From CAVQFO01 sp963711725 (GTDB taxonomy: Bacteria > Pseudomonadota > Gammaproteobacteria > Nitrococcales > Aquisalimonadaceae): 64,000 nt of DNA. The stretch spans positions 186,001 through 250,000 of the forward strand of contig CAVQFO010000024.1 in assembly GCA_963711725.1 (NCBI GenBank). Direction: 5' to 3'. Positions 27,081 to 36,054 of this stretch are shown here, in pieces. The notes under the pieces are model-generated. The model had not been told where the DNA came from and made no database searches. It saw only the letters and a list, made by a program, of their open reading frames with translations. Numbering within the stretch: the stretch's first letter is position 1; every line of letters starts with the position of its first letter. The position numbers were made by a program, and so were the translations under genes.

Positions 27081-27327
27081 ACCACCCCCTGTCCGGCCTT
27101 GCAGAATCATCGCTTCAGAAAGGATGCAAGCGGGGCCCAGGGCACAGCGTCATTGACCGACATCGTGCGCCAAATTGCGTGACGACCGCGCCGGGATTTA
27201 CCGCCTCAGGGGATTTTTCGCAGGCATGGCGTATTCTCGCGAATACCGCCCACCGTGGAAAATGCGTTGTCGCGATAAAGACCTGGCGAGTGAACGCAAA
27301 TCCAGGCAACATGCGGGTCGAAAAGCC

Positions 27328-27403
27328 GCTCCCATCGTCTAGAGGCCTAGGACGCCGCCCTCTCAAGGCGGTAACAGGGGTTCGAATCCCCTTGGGAGCG
27401 CCA
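27328..27403 (+). tRNA. tRNA-Glu (anticodon CUC)
   Basis: A 76-base cloverleaf: acceptor GCTCCCA pairs with TGGGAGC, the anticodon stem CCGCC/GGCGG encloses loop CTCTCAA with anticodon CTC (reads GAG), and the T arm has GGTTCGAATCC. CCA is encoded at 27401-27403. The D arm GTCTAGAGGCCTAGGAC is typical of bacterial tRNA-Glu. Confidence 0.95.
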
Positions 27404-27480
27404 TTATTCCCGCCCGACCCGGCGCGGGCCGCCAAGGGCCCGGAGCACCCGCGGCCACTTTGAGAACAATCACTGCCGGC

Positions 27481-28050
27481 ATGCAAAAGCGAGAAACGTC
27501 TCCCCGCCCCGCAGCCCTTCCCCGGCGCCTGGCGGCGATCTTCTACGATTGCCTGATCCTGTTTTTCGCCATCTACATCCCATCGAGCATCGCCGTGGTG
27601 GCAATCCGCCACAAGGGCCTGGAGCCCGGCAATCACCTGTGGCAGGTCTATTTGGTCCTGATCACGTTCATCTATTTCGCTGCCTTCTGGACCTACGGCG
27701 GCCAGACCCTGGGCATGAAGGCCTGGCATCTGCGCCTGCGTCGCGTCGACGGCAGCGCGGTGACACTGTGGCAGGCCTTGCTGCGCTTCCTCGCGGTGGC
27801 GACTCCGGTACTGCTCGCCGGGGCGATCTACTCGCTGCCCCAGGGCGGAACAGCCCAGGCTGTGCTGGGGGATGCCTGCTTCGCCGTCGTCGTGCTGAGT
27901 TTTCTCTGGAGCCTGCTGGACCGGCGCAAGCGCACCTGGCACGACCGGATCTCGGAGACCGACCTGATCTTTGAAAAGCCGGTCAAGGCCGGCAAGGCGC
28001 AGTCAGCGGACTCGGGCGGCGAAGAACAACCCCGCTCCCAGGAAGAGTAG
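27481..28050 (+). CDS. RDD-family membrane protein
   Basis: A 189-residue inner-membrane protein with three or four hydrophobic spans and the RDD signature arginine/aspartates (RRLAAIFYDCLIL near the N-terminus; GGQTLGMKAWHLRLRR; RKRTWHDRISETDLI near the C-terminus). The family has been linked to transport but its role is unclear. The ATG at 27481 is preferred over an upstream TTG. Its 3' end overlaps lptG (convergent) by 48 bp. Confidence 0.82.
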   Translation: MQKRETSPRPAALPRRLAAIFYDCLILFFAIYIPSSIAVVAIRHKGLEPGNHLWQVYLVLITFIYFAAFWTYGGQTLGMKAWHLRLRRVDGSAVTLWQALLRFLAVATPVLLAGAIYSLPQGGTAQAVLGDACFAVVVLSFLWSLLDRRKRTWHDRISETDLIFEKPVKAGKAQSADSGGEEQPRSQEE

Positions 28051-29082
28051 CGGCGGCAGCATCGCGCTGAGAAACGGCGGGAAGCCGTAGATCAATCCCA
28101 TGTAATTCAAGGCGCGATTCAGCAGGAAAAACACCACCCCGACGATCACCCCCACAAAGATGCGTTGGCCCGCCCCCACGTTGCGCAGGGATCCGAAGGC
28201 CAGCGGCACCGGCAGCAGCAACATCACCAGCACCGCCAATGGCGTGGCCAACTTCAGCCAGAAGGCCAGGCGGTACTGGTCGCTCTCCAGGTGGTTGCGC
28301 TGGAGATAGCCGATATAGGTCGAAAGCGCCGTGAGCGAGAGATCCCGGGGATCGACAACGACCACGTCCAGCACGTCCGGCCGCAGATCGGATTTCCACA
28401 CCATCTTGTTCTGGTGATCGCTGCTCACGCGGCCGTCATCGGCGAAATCGCTGACCACCACGTCGGAGAGTTTCCAGTCGCCGTTGTCGAAACGCGCCCT
28501 GGCGGCGTGAATGATCTGGCGCAATCGCTGGGGATCCTGGTCGTCGAAGCTGTAGATATCCACTTGTTCCAGCAAACGCGCACTGCGCGCCGTGCCCACG
28601 TGGACGAAACGCGCGCCGTCGCGGGCCCAGAATCCGCCGCCCTTGAACGCGGAGATGCGGTCGGTGCGCACGGCGGCCTCCAATTGCTTGGAATATTGCT
28701 GGGCGGGCGGCACGGCCCATTCCCCCAGAGCCATGGCCGCCAACGCCAGGATCAGCCCACCACCCAGCACGGCGCGCGATATCCCCAGCACGGAAACACC
28801 GGCGGCGCGCATAACCACCAGCTCCGAGCGGGCCGCTAACCCTCCCATGCTGAACAGGCTGCCTACCAGGGTCGCGAAGGGGAAGGCCTCGTAGGCCCGG
28901 TAGGGCGCGCTGAGCAGGACCTCGACCACGACGAAGCCGAAGGTCTGGCCCGCGGTCCCGACGTCGCCGCTGGCGTCGATGAAGTCCAACACCATCTCCA
29001 GGCTCACCATGATCAGCAGCATGGCCAGGGAGCCGGCGATCACATTGACCGCGATATAGCGATCCAGAATCCGAATGCGCAT
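28003..29082 (-). CDS. lptG: LPS export ABC transporter permease LptG
   Basis: A 359-residue inner-membrane permease of the LptB2FG complex, which extracts lipopolysaccharide for delivery to LptC. YjgP/YjgQ fold: N-terminal membrane spans starting at LDRYIAVNVIAGSL, a periplasmic beta domain in the middle and three C-terminal spans. The ATG shares one base with the lptF stop (TGATG). The C-terminus overlaps the RDD gene tail to tail. Confidence 0.94.
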   Translation of the reverse strand: MRIRILDRYIAVNVIAGSLAMLLIMVSLEMVLDFIDASGDVGTAGQTFGFVVVEVLLSAPYRAYEAFPFATLVGSLFSMGGLAARSELVVMRAAGVSVLGISRAVLGGGLILALAAMALGEWAVPPAQQYSKQLEAAVRTDRISAFKGGGFWARDGARFVHVGTARSARLLEQVDIYSFDDQDPQRLRQIIHAARARFDNGDWKLSDVVVSDFADDGRVSSDHQNKMVWKSDLRPDVLDVVVVDPRDLSLTALSTYIGYLQRNHLESDQYRLAFWLKLATPLAVLVMLLLPVPLAFGSLRNVGAGQRIFVGVIVGVVFFLLNRALNYMGLIYGFPPFLSAMLPPLLFLGAGLFFAARVR

Positions 29083-30176
29083 CAGGCCCGCTCCCCGGAG
29101 CGATGCCGACGAGGCCAGCCGTACTGCATGACCAACCAGGCGACGCCGGCCGCCAGCACCGCCGCGTGCACCGGCCACAGCCCCACATCCACCGGCACCT
29201 TGCCGTCCTCCAGGAGCTGCTTCACCAGCGACAGGGCATTGGAGTAGGCGGCGTAGACCACCACGGCGCCGATCAACCGCCCATAGCGCCCCTCGCGCGG
29301 CGAACTTTTGCTCAGCGGCACCGCTACGAATGCCAACAACAGGGTCATCATGGGCAGGGCGATGCGCCACTGGATCTCCGCCCACGCCTGCGTGGTGTCC
29401 ATCGCCAGCAGTGTCGCCGTACTCATGCCGCGGCGCTTGATGTTGACCACCTTGGCGTCGCCTTCGGCGATCCGCACACCGTGCTTGCGGAATTGCATGA
29501 TCTTCCACTGGGACTGGCCGGGCACGCCGTCGTAGCGGCGGCCGTCGTAGAGGATCAGGAACTGAGCGCCCGTGGCCGGATCCACCTCGCGTTTACCGCT
29601 TCGTGCCGTCACCAGAATCTGCTTGCCCTTCTGCTCGGTCTGCAGATAGACGCCGTGCATCAGATTGTCGGCTCCCCCCAGGCTCTCCACGTAGAACATG
29701 CCGTTGGTTCTGTCCGACTGCAGAAAGCGCCCGGCGCGCACACCCTGCAGCTCGACATTCTCCTGGGCCTTGAGCTCGGCCACCCGGCCCTGCCCTTCGG
29801 CCCACGGGCCGATATAGAACGACAGCAGCGCCACCAGCAGGGTCAGGACCACGGCTACCGGCATCAGCGCCTTGTACAAGTCCCGGGGGCCAATGCCGCA
29901 AGCGACCAGGGCCGCCATTTCGTTATCCCGGTAAAGACGCCCCATCGCGAGCACAATGGCGAGAAAGAAACTCGCGGGAATCACGAGGGAGAGAAAAGTC
30001 AGGGCCTTGTAGCCCATGAGTGTGAGGATGATGCCGCCGGGAAGCTGGCCGCTGGCGGCGTCGCCCAGGTACCGGATCAGCCGGTTGGCGAACATCACCA
30101 CCACCAGCACTGTGGTCACGGCCAGCCACGTCTGGCCAACTTCGCGCATGATATAGCGGCTGACGATACGAACCAT
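29082..30176 (-). CDS. lptF: LPS export ABC transporter permease LptF
   Basis: A 364-residue partner of LptG. The N-terminus IVSRYIMREVGQTWLAV and the RLYRDNEMAALVACGIGP coupling-helix region are characteristic. First gene of the lptF-lptG unit and divergent from pepA across 256 bp, the standard gammaproteobacterial arrangement. I could not choose a clear promoter in that gap. Confidence 0.95.
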   Translation of the reverse strand: MVRIVSRYIMREVGQTWLAVTTVLVVVMFANRLIRYLGDAASGQLPGGIILTLMGYKALTFLSLVIPASFFLAIVLAMGRLYRDNEMAALVACGIGPRDLYKALMPVAVVLTLLVALLSFYIGPWAEGQGRVAELKAQENVELQGVRAGRFLQSDRTNGMFYVESLGGADNLMHGVYLQTEQKGKQILVTARSGKREVDPATGAQFLILYDGRRYDGVPGQSQWKIMQFRKHGVRIAEGDAKVVNIKRRGMSTATLLAMDTTQAWAEIQWRIALPMMTLLLAFVAVPLSKSSPREGRYGRLIGAVVVYAAYSNALSLVKQLLEDGKVPVDVGLWPVHAAVLAAGVAWLVMQYGWPRRHRSGERA

Positions 30177-30432
30177 CAGACGGCGCCGCTTACCCGCGAA
30201 AACCCAGCATGAACCCCCTCGAAGACGCCATCCCGGGTAGTTTCCGGGAATGTCGCCGCTTGAAAAGTTCGCGAAACTGCAAAAATACCTGTTTCTTGCA
30301 TTAGACTATCGGCTTTCCGCATTTCGGGGCTGGCTCCCCGGAGCGCTCATTGCCAGGGCGGCGGTCGAAAACGCCGTTGCCACCACCCGAACCCGGCCAC
30401 CGGTCGCACGACAAGAACCAGAGGAGTTGCAG

Positions 30433-31932
30433 ATGGAATTCAGCGTCAAAAGCGGCAATCCCGAAAAACAACGTTCCGCCTGCGTTGTGGTGGGTGTGTT
30501 CGAGACCCGTCGCCTGTCCACTGCCGCCAGCCAACTCGACAAGGCCAGCGACGGATACCTCTCTGCACTGGTCCGCCGCGGCGACATGGAAGGCAAGGCA
30601 GGCCAGACTCTGCTGCTGCCCGGCGTCCCCAACGTGCTCTGCGATCGTGTCCTGCTCGTGGGCCTGGGCCGCGAACGCGACTTCGGCGACCGCGCCTACC
30701 GCAAGGCCATTGCTACCATGACCGCCAAACTCAATGAATCCGGCGCCACCGAAGCGGTTGTGTATCTCACCGAACTCAACGTCAAGGGCCGCGACGTGGC
30801 CTGGCGCGTTCGCGACGCCGTTCAGACCGTCGAAGACGGCCTGTATCGCTTCGACCGCCTCAAGAGCAAGAAGGATACGACACGACGCCCCCTGCGCAAA
30901 CTGATTCTCGGCGTCCCCAGCCGGCGCGACCTCAGCGGCGGCGACGAAGCGGTGCGCATCGGCAAGGCCATCGCCTCCGGCATGTCCCTGGCCAAGGATC
31001 TGGGCAATCTGCCCGGCAACATCTGCACGCCCAGCTACCTGGCGGACCAAGCCAAGGCCCTGGGCAAGCGGTTCAAGAGCCTGTCCGTGGACATCCTCGA
31101 CGAGGCCCAGATGGAGAAGCTGGGGATGGGTTCACTGCTTTCCGTGTCCCGGGGCAGCGAAGAGGAAGCCCGCCTCATCGTGATGAACTACCGGGGCGCG
31201 GGCAAGAAGGACAAGCCCTACGCTCTGGTGGGCAAGGGCATCACCTTCGACTCCGGTGGCATTTCCCTAAAACCGGGCGCCGCCATGGATGAGATGAAGT
31301 TCGACATGTGCGGCGCCGCCAGCGTGTTCGGCACCGTCCAGGCCTGTGCCGAACTGGAACTGCCCATCAACGTGGTGGGCGTGGTCGCCTCCAGCGAAAA
31401 CCTGCCGGACGGTCGCGCCACCAAACCGGGGGACGTGGTCACCACCATGTCCGGGCAAACGGTGGAAATCCTCAACACGGATGCCGAGGGCCGGCTGGTG
31501 CTGTGCGACGCCCTCACCTACACGGAACGCTTCGAGCCGGAGAGCGTGGTGGACATCGCCACCCTGACCGGGGCCTGCATCATCGCCCTGGGCAACCAGG
31601 CACACGGCCTGCTCGGCAACCACAATCCGCTGGTCAATGAGATCCTGTCCGCCGGGCGCGCCACCAACGATCGGGCCTGGGAACTGCCCCTGTGGGACGA
31701 ATACCAGGAGCAACTGAACAGCAATTTCGCCGACTTCGCGAATATCGGCGGGCGTTCCGCGGGGACCATCACTGCCGCCTGTTTCCTTTCGCGCTTCGCC
31801 AAGAAGTTCCACTGGGCGCACTTGGACATCGCCGGCACCGCCTGGAACGGCGGCGACAACAAGGGCTCCACCGGCCGGCCCGTCCCGCTGCTGACCCAGT
31901 TCCTGCTGGACCGGGCGGAGGCCTCGCGGTAG
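30433..31932 (+). CDS. pepA: Leucyl (cytosol) aminopeptidase PepA
   Basis: A 499-residue M17 zinc aminopeptidase that removes N-terminal residues; in some bacteria it also binds DNA. The C-terminal catalytic domain has GKGITFDSGGISLKPG, DEMKFDMCGAA and the signature NTDAEGRLVL. The ATG at 30433 follows GAGGAG and gives the family length, so upstream in-frame codons are excluded. Starts the pepA-holC-valS series. Confidence 0.96.
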   Translation: MEFSVKSGNPEKQRSACVVVGVFETRRLSTAASQLDKASDGYLSALVRRGDMEGKAGQTLLLPGVPNVLCDRVLLVGLGRERDFGDRAYRKAIATMTAKLNESGATEAVVYLTELNVKGRDVAWRVRDAVQTVEDGLYRFDRLKSKKDTTRRPLRKLILGVPSRRDLSGGDEAVRIGKAIASGMSLAKDLGNLPGNICTPSYLADQAKALGKRFKSLSVDILDEAQMEKLGMGSLLSVSRGSEEEARLIVMNYRGAGKKDKPYALVGKGITFDSGGISLKPGAAMDEMKFDMCGAASVFGTVQACAELELPINVVGVVASSENLPDGRATKPGDVVTTMSGQTVEILNTDAEGRLVLCDALTYTERFEPESVVDIATLTGACIIALGNQAHGLLGNHNPLVNEILSAGRATNDRAWELPLWDEYQEQLNSNFADFANIGGRSAGTITAACFLSRFAKKFHWAHLDIAGTAWNGGDNKGSTGRPVPLLTQFLLDRAEASR

Positions 31933-31938
31933 ACAGGC

Positions 31939-32364
31939 ATGCCCCAGGTCGATTTTTATATCCTTGAAGGCACCGGTGCGCGGGCCCGCGAAATGCTCGC
32001 CTGCAAACTGGTGGAGAAGGCCTTCGGCCGCGGCCATCGCATCCATATCCGCGCCGAGGACCGCGATCAGGCCGCACTGCTGAACGAACTGCTGTGGACC
32101 TTCCGGCAGGGGAGCTTTCTGCCCCACGCCTTGCTCGACCAGGCCGAGGGGGAACCCATCATCATCGGCGAGGGCACCATTCCGGCCGGCGCCGACGACG
32201 TCCTGATCAATTTCGGCCCCGACGTACCCGCGGAATACAAGCAGTTCCAGCGGATCGCCGAGGTGACCGACCAACAGCCCGATACGCTGAGCCGCGCCCG
32301 CGCGCGGTTCCGCGGCTATCGGGATCAGGGTCTGGAACCGACCAGCCATAAACTGGAGCCGTGA
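31939..32364 (+). CDS. holC: DNA polymerase III subunit chi
   Basis: A 141-residue clamp-loader accessory subunit that links the replicase to SSB. Features: VDFYILEG at the start, ACKLVEKAFGRGHRIHI, and DELLW-like NELLWTFRQGSFLPH, with a Rossmann-like pattern. It starts 6 bp after pepA and lies in the classic pepA-holC-valS order. Confidence 0.93.
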   Translation: MPQVDFYILEGTGARAREMLACKLVEKAFGRGHRIHIRAEDRDQAALLNELLWTFRQGSFLPHALLDQAEGEPIIIGEGTIPAGADDVLINFGPDVPAEYKQFQRIAEVTDQQPDTLSRARARFRGYRDQGLEPTSHKLEP

Positions 32365-32366
32365 GC

Positions 32367-32687
32367 ATGACCGATCAGCCCACAACCGGCGATCCGCAAC
32401 CGCCCATGCTGTTCGACGTGGTAATCCCCGGGGATTACCTCAAACCTGCGGGCGTTTGGCTGCCCCGCGGGCGCGCCGTGCACGAGGAGACGGAAGCCGA
32501 ATCGGCGCCAGCGGCGAAGCCCAGTATCGAGGACATCGAGCTGCGCATTAACCGGGCCATCGACGAGATCATGCCGGAAGTCACCGAACAGGTGACCCGC
32601 ACCGCCCGCCAATTGCTGCAGGAGCGCTTGCGGGAAAAACTGCGCCGGCCGCCCGAGGCAAAGCCCAAGGGCCCGCAGGACCATTAA
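32367..32687 (+). CDS. Hypothetical protein between holC and valS
   Basis: A 106-residue acidic-to-basic protein I cannot assign. The N-terminus has PPMLFDVVIPGDYLK; the middle is Ala/Glu-rich and likely disordered; residues about 60-100 look helical (IEDIELRINRAIDEIMPEV) and end basic. GGAG eight bases before the ATG at 32367 favours this start over a GTG at 32361 that overlaps the holC stop. Position suggests a replication- or translation-linked accessory gene, but that is only context. Confidence 0.7.
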   Translation: MTDQPTTGDPQPPMLFDVVIPGDYLKPAGVWLPRGRAVHEETEAESAPAAKPSIEDIELRINRAIDEIMPEVTEQVTRTARQLLQERLREKLRRPPEAKPKGPQDH

Positions 32688-32695
32688 TTAACGGG

Positions 32696-32701
32696 TATAA
32701 T
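32696..32701 (+). promoter_or_regulatory. Possible -10 element of valS
   Basis: A perfect TATAAT lies 53 bases before the valS ATG, just past the preceding stop. The -35 region is not consensus, so the promoter call is moderate; valS may also be read through from pepA. Confidence 0.4.
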
Positions 32702-32754
32702 CCGTCCCCCTTTCACGTATACGCCAAGCTGAAAATCGAGGCCGCCGACTGCCC

Positions 32755-35577
32755 ATGGAGAAGACCTACAACCCCCAATCCATCGAACAGCGCTGGTATC
32801 AGACCTGGGAAGACAAGGGGCATTTCGCGCCCAGCGGCGACGGCGACCCGTACTGCATCATGATCCCGCCACCCAACGTGACGGGCACCCTGCACATGGG
32901 GCACGCCTTCCAGGACACCATCATGGATGCGCTGACCCGCTACCACCGCATGCGCGGCGACCGCACCCTCTGGCAGCCCGGCACGGATCACGCCGGCATC
33001 GCCACCCAGATGGTGGTGGAGCGCCAGCTCAACGCCGAGGGCAAGACCCGCCACGACCTGGGCCGGGAGCGGTTCATCGATCGCGTGTGGGAATGGCGTG
33101 CGGAATCCGGCGGCACCATCACCCGCCAGCTGCGGCGCATGGGCGCCTCGGTGGATTGGTCGCGGGAACGGTTCACCATGGACGAGGGCCTGTCCAACGC
33201 CGTGCGCGAGGTCTTTGTCCAACTCCACGAGGAAGGACTGATCTACCGCGGCAAACGCCTGGTCAACTGGGACCCGGTACTGCACACCGCCGTTTCCGAC
33301 CTGGAGGTGGAGTCGAACGAGGAAAACGGCCACCTCTGGCACATGCGCTACCCCCTGGCCGATGGCAGCGGCCACGTGGTGGTGGCTACCACCCGCCCCG
33401 AGACCATGCTGGGCGACGCCGCCGTGGCCGTGCACCCGGACGACGACCGCTACAAACACCTGGTGGGCAAGGCCCTGCGCCTGCCCATCGCCGACCGCGA
33501 AATCCCGGTGATCGCCGACGACTACGTGGACCCGGAGTTCGGCAGTGGCTGCGTCAAGATCACCCCGGCCCACGACTTCAACGACTACGGTGTGTGGCAG
33601 CGGCACAAAGACAGCGCCGCCATCCGAGCGGTCCCGCTGGGCGGGTTGATCAACATCTTCGATCCCAGCGCCTGCATCGCCAACATCGGCGATGAAAACG
33701 ACCGTCCGCTGATCCCCGAGCGCTACTGGAGCCTGGACCGCTACGAGGCCCGGGACCTGGTGATCCACGACCTCACCGAGGCCGAGCTGATCGAAAAGAT
33801 CGACGACCACAAGCTCATGGTTCCCCGAGGCGACCGTTCCGGTGCGGTGATCGAGCCCTACCTCACGGACCAATGGTTCGTGAAGGCCGAACCCCTGGCC
33901 AAACCGGCCATCGAGGCGGTGGAGACCGGCCGGATCCGCTTCGTGCCCGACAACTGGAAGAACACCTACTACGACTGGATGCGCCGCATCGAGGATTGGT
34001 GCATCAGCCGCCAGATCTGGTGGGGCCACCGCATCCCCGCCTGGTACGACGACCAGGGCAACATCTTCGTCGCCCGCACCGAGGAGGCGGCCCGGGAGCA
34101 GGCCCGCGAGCATCACGGCAAGGACGTGGCGCTGACCCAGGACGAAGACGTGCTGGACACCTGGTTCTCCTCCGGCCTGTGGCCCTTCTCCACCCTGGGC
34201 TGGCCCGACAATACCGAGGCCCTCAAGACCTTCTACCCGACCAACGTGCTGGTCACCGGCTTCGACATCATTTTCTTCTGGGTTGCCCGGATGATCATGA
34301 TGGGCCTGAAGTTCATGGATGATGTGCCCTTCCGGGAGATCTACATACACGGCCTCGTGCGCGACGCCGACGGCCAGAAGATGTCCAAGTCCAAGGGCAA
34401 CGTGCTGGATCCCATCGACATCATCGACGGCATCGGCCTGGAGGAGCTGGTCGAAAAGCGCACCAGCGGCCTCATGCAGCCGCAGATGGCCAAGAAGATC
34501 GAGAAGGCCACCCGCCGCCAGTTTCCCGACGGCATCCCCGCCCACGGCACCGACGCCCTGCGATTCACCTTCGCCGCCCAGGCCACCACCGGCCGCGACG
34601 TGGTGTTCGACATGGGCCGGGTGGCCGGCTACCGCAACTTCTGCAACAAGCTGTGGAACGCCGCCCGCTACGTGCTGATGAACACCGAAGACCAGGACAC
34701 CGGCGCCGATGGCGGCGAGTTGACCCTGAACCTGGCCGACCGCTGGATCATCTCCCGGCTGCAGCGCACCGAAGCGGCTGTCAACCAGAGCATCCAGCAA
34801 TACCGCTTCGACCTGGCCGCCCAGGCGCTGTACGAATTCATTTGGGACGAGTACTGCGACTGGTACCTGGAGCTGTCCAAGCCGGTGCTTTGGCACTCCC
34901 AGGACCCGGCCGCGCTGCGCGGCACCCGCGCCACACTGGTCCGGGTGCTGGAGACCGTGTTGCGGCTGGCCCACCCGCTGATGCCGTTCATCACCGAGGA
35001 GATCTGGCAGCGAGTCGCCCCGCTGGCCGGCCGCTCGGGCGAAACCATCATGACCCAGCCCTACCCCCAGGCCGACGAGTCACGCCACGACCCGGAGGCC
35101 GAGGCGGAGATCGAATGGCTGAAGCGCTTCATCCTGGGCGTGCGCCGCATCCGCGGGGAAATGGATATCGCCCCCGGCAAGGCGCTGCCGGTACTGCTGC
35201 AGAACCACTCCGCCGACGACCGTCGTCGCGTGGACAGCAACCGCGACTCCCTGGACACCCTGGCCCGCCTGGAATCGGTGGATTGGCTGGAACCGGGCAC
35301 AGAGGCTCCGGAGTCCGCCATCGCGCTGGTGGGCGAAATGAAGATCCTGGTGCCGATGGCCGGCCTGATCGACGTGGAAGCCGAGCGTGCCCGGCTCGCC
35401 AAGGAACGCGACAAGCGCGCCAAGGAGCTGGAACGGATTCACGCCAAACTCGGCAACGCCGGTTTCGTCGAAAAGGCTCCGCAAGCCGTGGTGGAAAAGG
35501 AACGGGACAAGGCCCGGGAGCTGGAATCGGCACTGGCAAAGCTGGACGAACAGTTCCAGCGCCTGGAGCGGCTCTAG
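32755..35577 (+). CDS. valS: Valyl-tRNA synthetase
   Basis: A 940-residue class I aminoacyl-tRNA synthetase. The HIGH-type motif is HMGH at residues 47-50 and KMSKS at about 542-546; the editing (CP1) domain lies between them, and the C-terminus has the valyl-type coiled-coil arm (roughly residues 870-940, LAKERDKRAKELERI). Full length, with PPPNVTGTLHMGH characteristic of ValRS. Confidence 0.98.
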   Translation: MEKTYNPQSIEQRWYQTWEDKGHFAPSGDGDPYCIMIPPPNVTGTLHMGHAFQDTIMDALTRYHRMRGDRTLWQPGTDHAGIATQMVVERQLNAEGKTRHDLGRERFIDRVWEWRAESGGTITRQLRRMGASVDWSRERFTMDEGLSNAVREVFVQLHEEGLIYRGKRLVNWDPVLHTAVSDLEVESNEENGHLWHMRYPLADGSGHVVVATTRPETMLGDAAVAVHPDDDRYKHLVGKALRLPIADREIPVIADDYVDPEFGSGCVKITPAHDFNDYGVWQRHKDSAAIRAVPLGGLINIFDPSACIANIGDENDRPLIPERYWSLDRYEARDLVIHDLTEAELIEKIDDHKLMVPRGDRSGAVIEPYLTDQWFVKAEPLAKPAIEAVETGRIRFVPDNWKNTYYDWMRRIEDWCISRQIWWGHRIPAWYDDQGNIFVARTEEAAREQAREHHGKDVALTQDEDVLDTWFSSGLWPFSTLGWPDNTEALKTFYPTNVLVTGFDIIFFWVARMIMMGLKFMDDVPFREIYIHGLVRDADGQKMSKSKGNVLDPIDIIDGIGLEELVEKRTSGLMQPQMAKKIEKATRRQFPDGIPAHGTDALRFTFAAQATTGRDVVFDMGRVAGYRNFCNKLWNAARYVLMNTEDQDTGADGGELTLNLADRWIISRLQRTEAAVNQSIQQYRFDLAAQALYEFIWDEYCDWYLELSKPVLWHSQDPAALRGTRATLVRVLETVLRLAHPLMPFITEEIWQRVAPLAGRSGETIMTQPYPQADESRHDPEAEAEIEWLKRFILGVRRIRGEMDIAPGKALPVLLQNHSADDRRRVDSNRDSLDTLARLESVDWLEPGTEAPESAIALVGEMKILVPMAGLIDVEAERARLAKERDKRAKELERIHAKLGNAGFVEKAPQAVVEKERDKARELESALAKLDEQFQRLERL

Positions 35578-35670
35578 GGAGACACTGATTTATTCACGCG
35601 TCCGCCGGGCTCTTGGAATGGGCCTGCGACGGCTCCAGTACAGTCCATGAGCTTCACGCGGAGGTGAATC

Positions 35671-35937
35671 ATGGCCAACGGCTGGGCGCGCGACGGCGCG
35701 GTACAGGACCAGATCGACCGCACGGTCGAGGATGCCCTCGAGAGGATTCGCCAACGGCTGCCGGCAGGCGAGAGCCTCCATCACTGCGAGGAATGCGGCG
35801 AGGAAATCCCCCAGGCACGCCGAGACGCCGTGGCCGGAGTTCGCCTGTGCGTTGCCTGCCAAAGCGAACGCGACAAACAGGATGTCGCCTACAGCGGCTA
35901 TAACAGGCGGGGCAGCAAGGACAGTCAGCTGCGCTAG
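35671..35937 (+). CDS. DksA/TraR-type zinc finger protein (YbiI-like)
   Basis: An 88-residue protein with a C4 zinc finger (CEECGEEIP...RLCVACQ at about residues 38-62) preceded by a helical segment. Small DksA/TraR relatives can bind RNA polymerase, but this one lacks the long DksA coiled coil, so a regulatory role is only inferred. The ATG follows a strong GGAGG site. Confidence 0.82.
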   Translation: MANGWARDGAVQDQIDRTVEDALERIRQRLPAGESLHHCEECGEEIPQARRDAVAGVRLCVACQSERDKQDVAYSGYNRRGSKDSQLR

Positions 35938-35958
35938 AGAGACCGTGATCCGTTGACT

Positions 35959-35980
35959 CGGCACCGGTTGTCAGGTGCCG
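35959..35980. other. Hairpin between the zinc-finger gene and the GGDEF-EAL gene
   Basis: CGGCACC and GGTGCCG form a perfect 7-bp stem with an 8-base loop. No T-run follows, so it is at best a weak terminator, and it lies upstream of a TATAGT-like sequence at about 35995-36000. Confidence 0.35.
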
Positions 35981-36054
35981 CCCCCGATTTCCGTTATAGT
36001 TTGTCCCATGGGGTATTCAGCGCACGCCCGTCCCGGGCCGGCTTAGGAGACCGC

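Noticed and set aside
27320..27410. Integration site (att) at tRNA-Glu
   Set aside because: tRNA genes are common phage targets, but no integrase, direct repeat of the tRNA 3' end or foreign genes are nearby.
27179..27463. A 94-codon frame covering the tRNA
   Set aside because: It runs through tRNA-Glu and has no family features.
32713..34974. A 753-codon open frame on the minus strand opposite valS
   Set aside because: It is a codon-bias shadow of valS, which has clear HMGH and KMSKS motifs; the antisense product is low-complexity Val/Gly/His-rich and matches no family.
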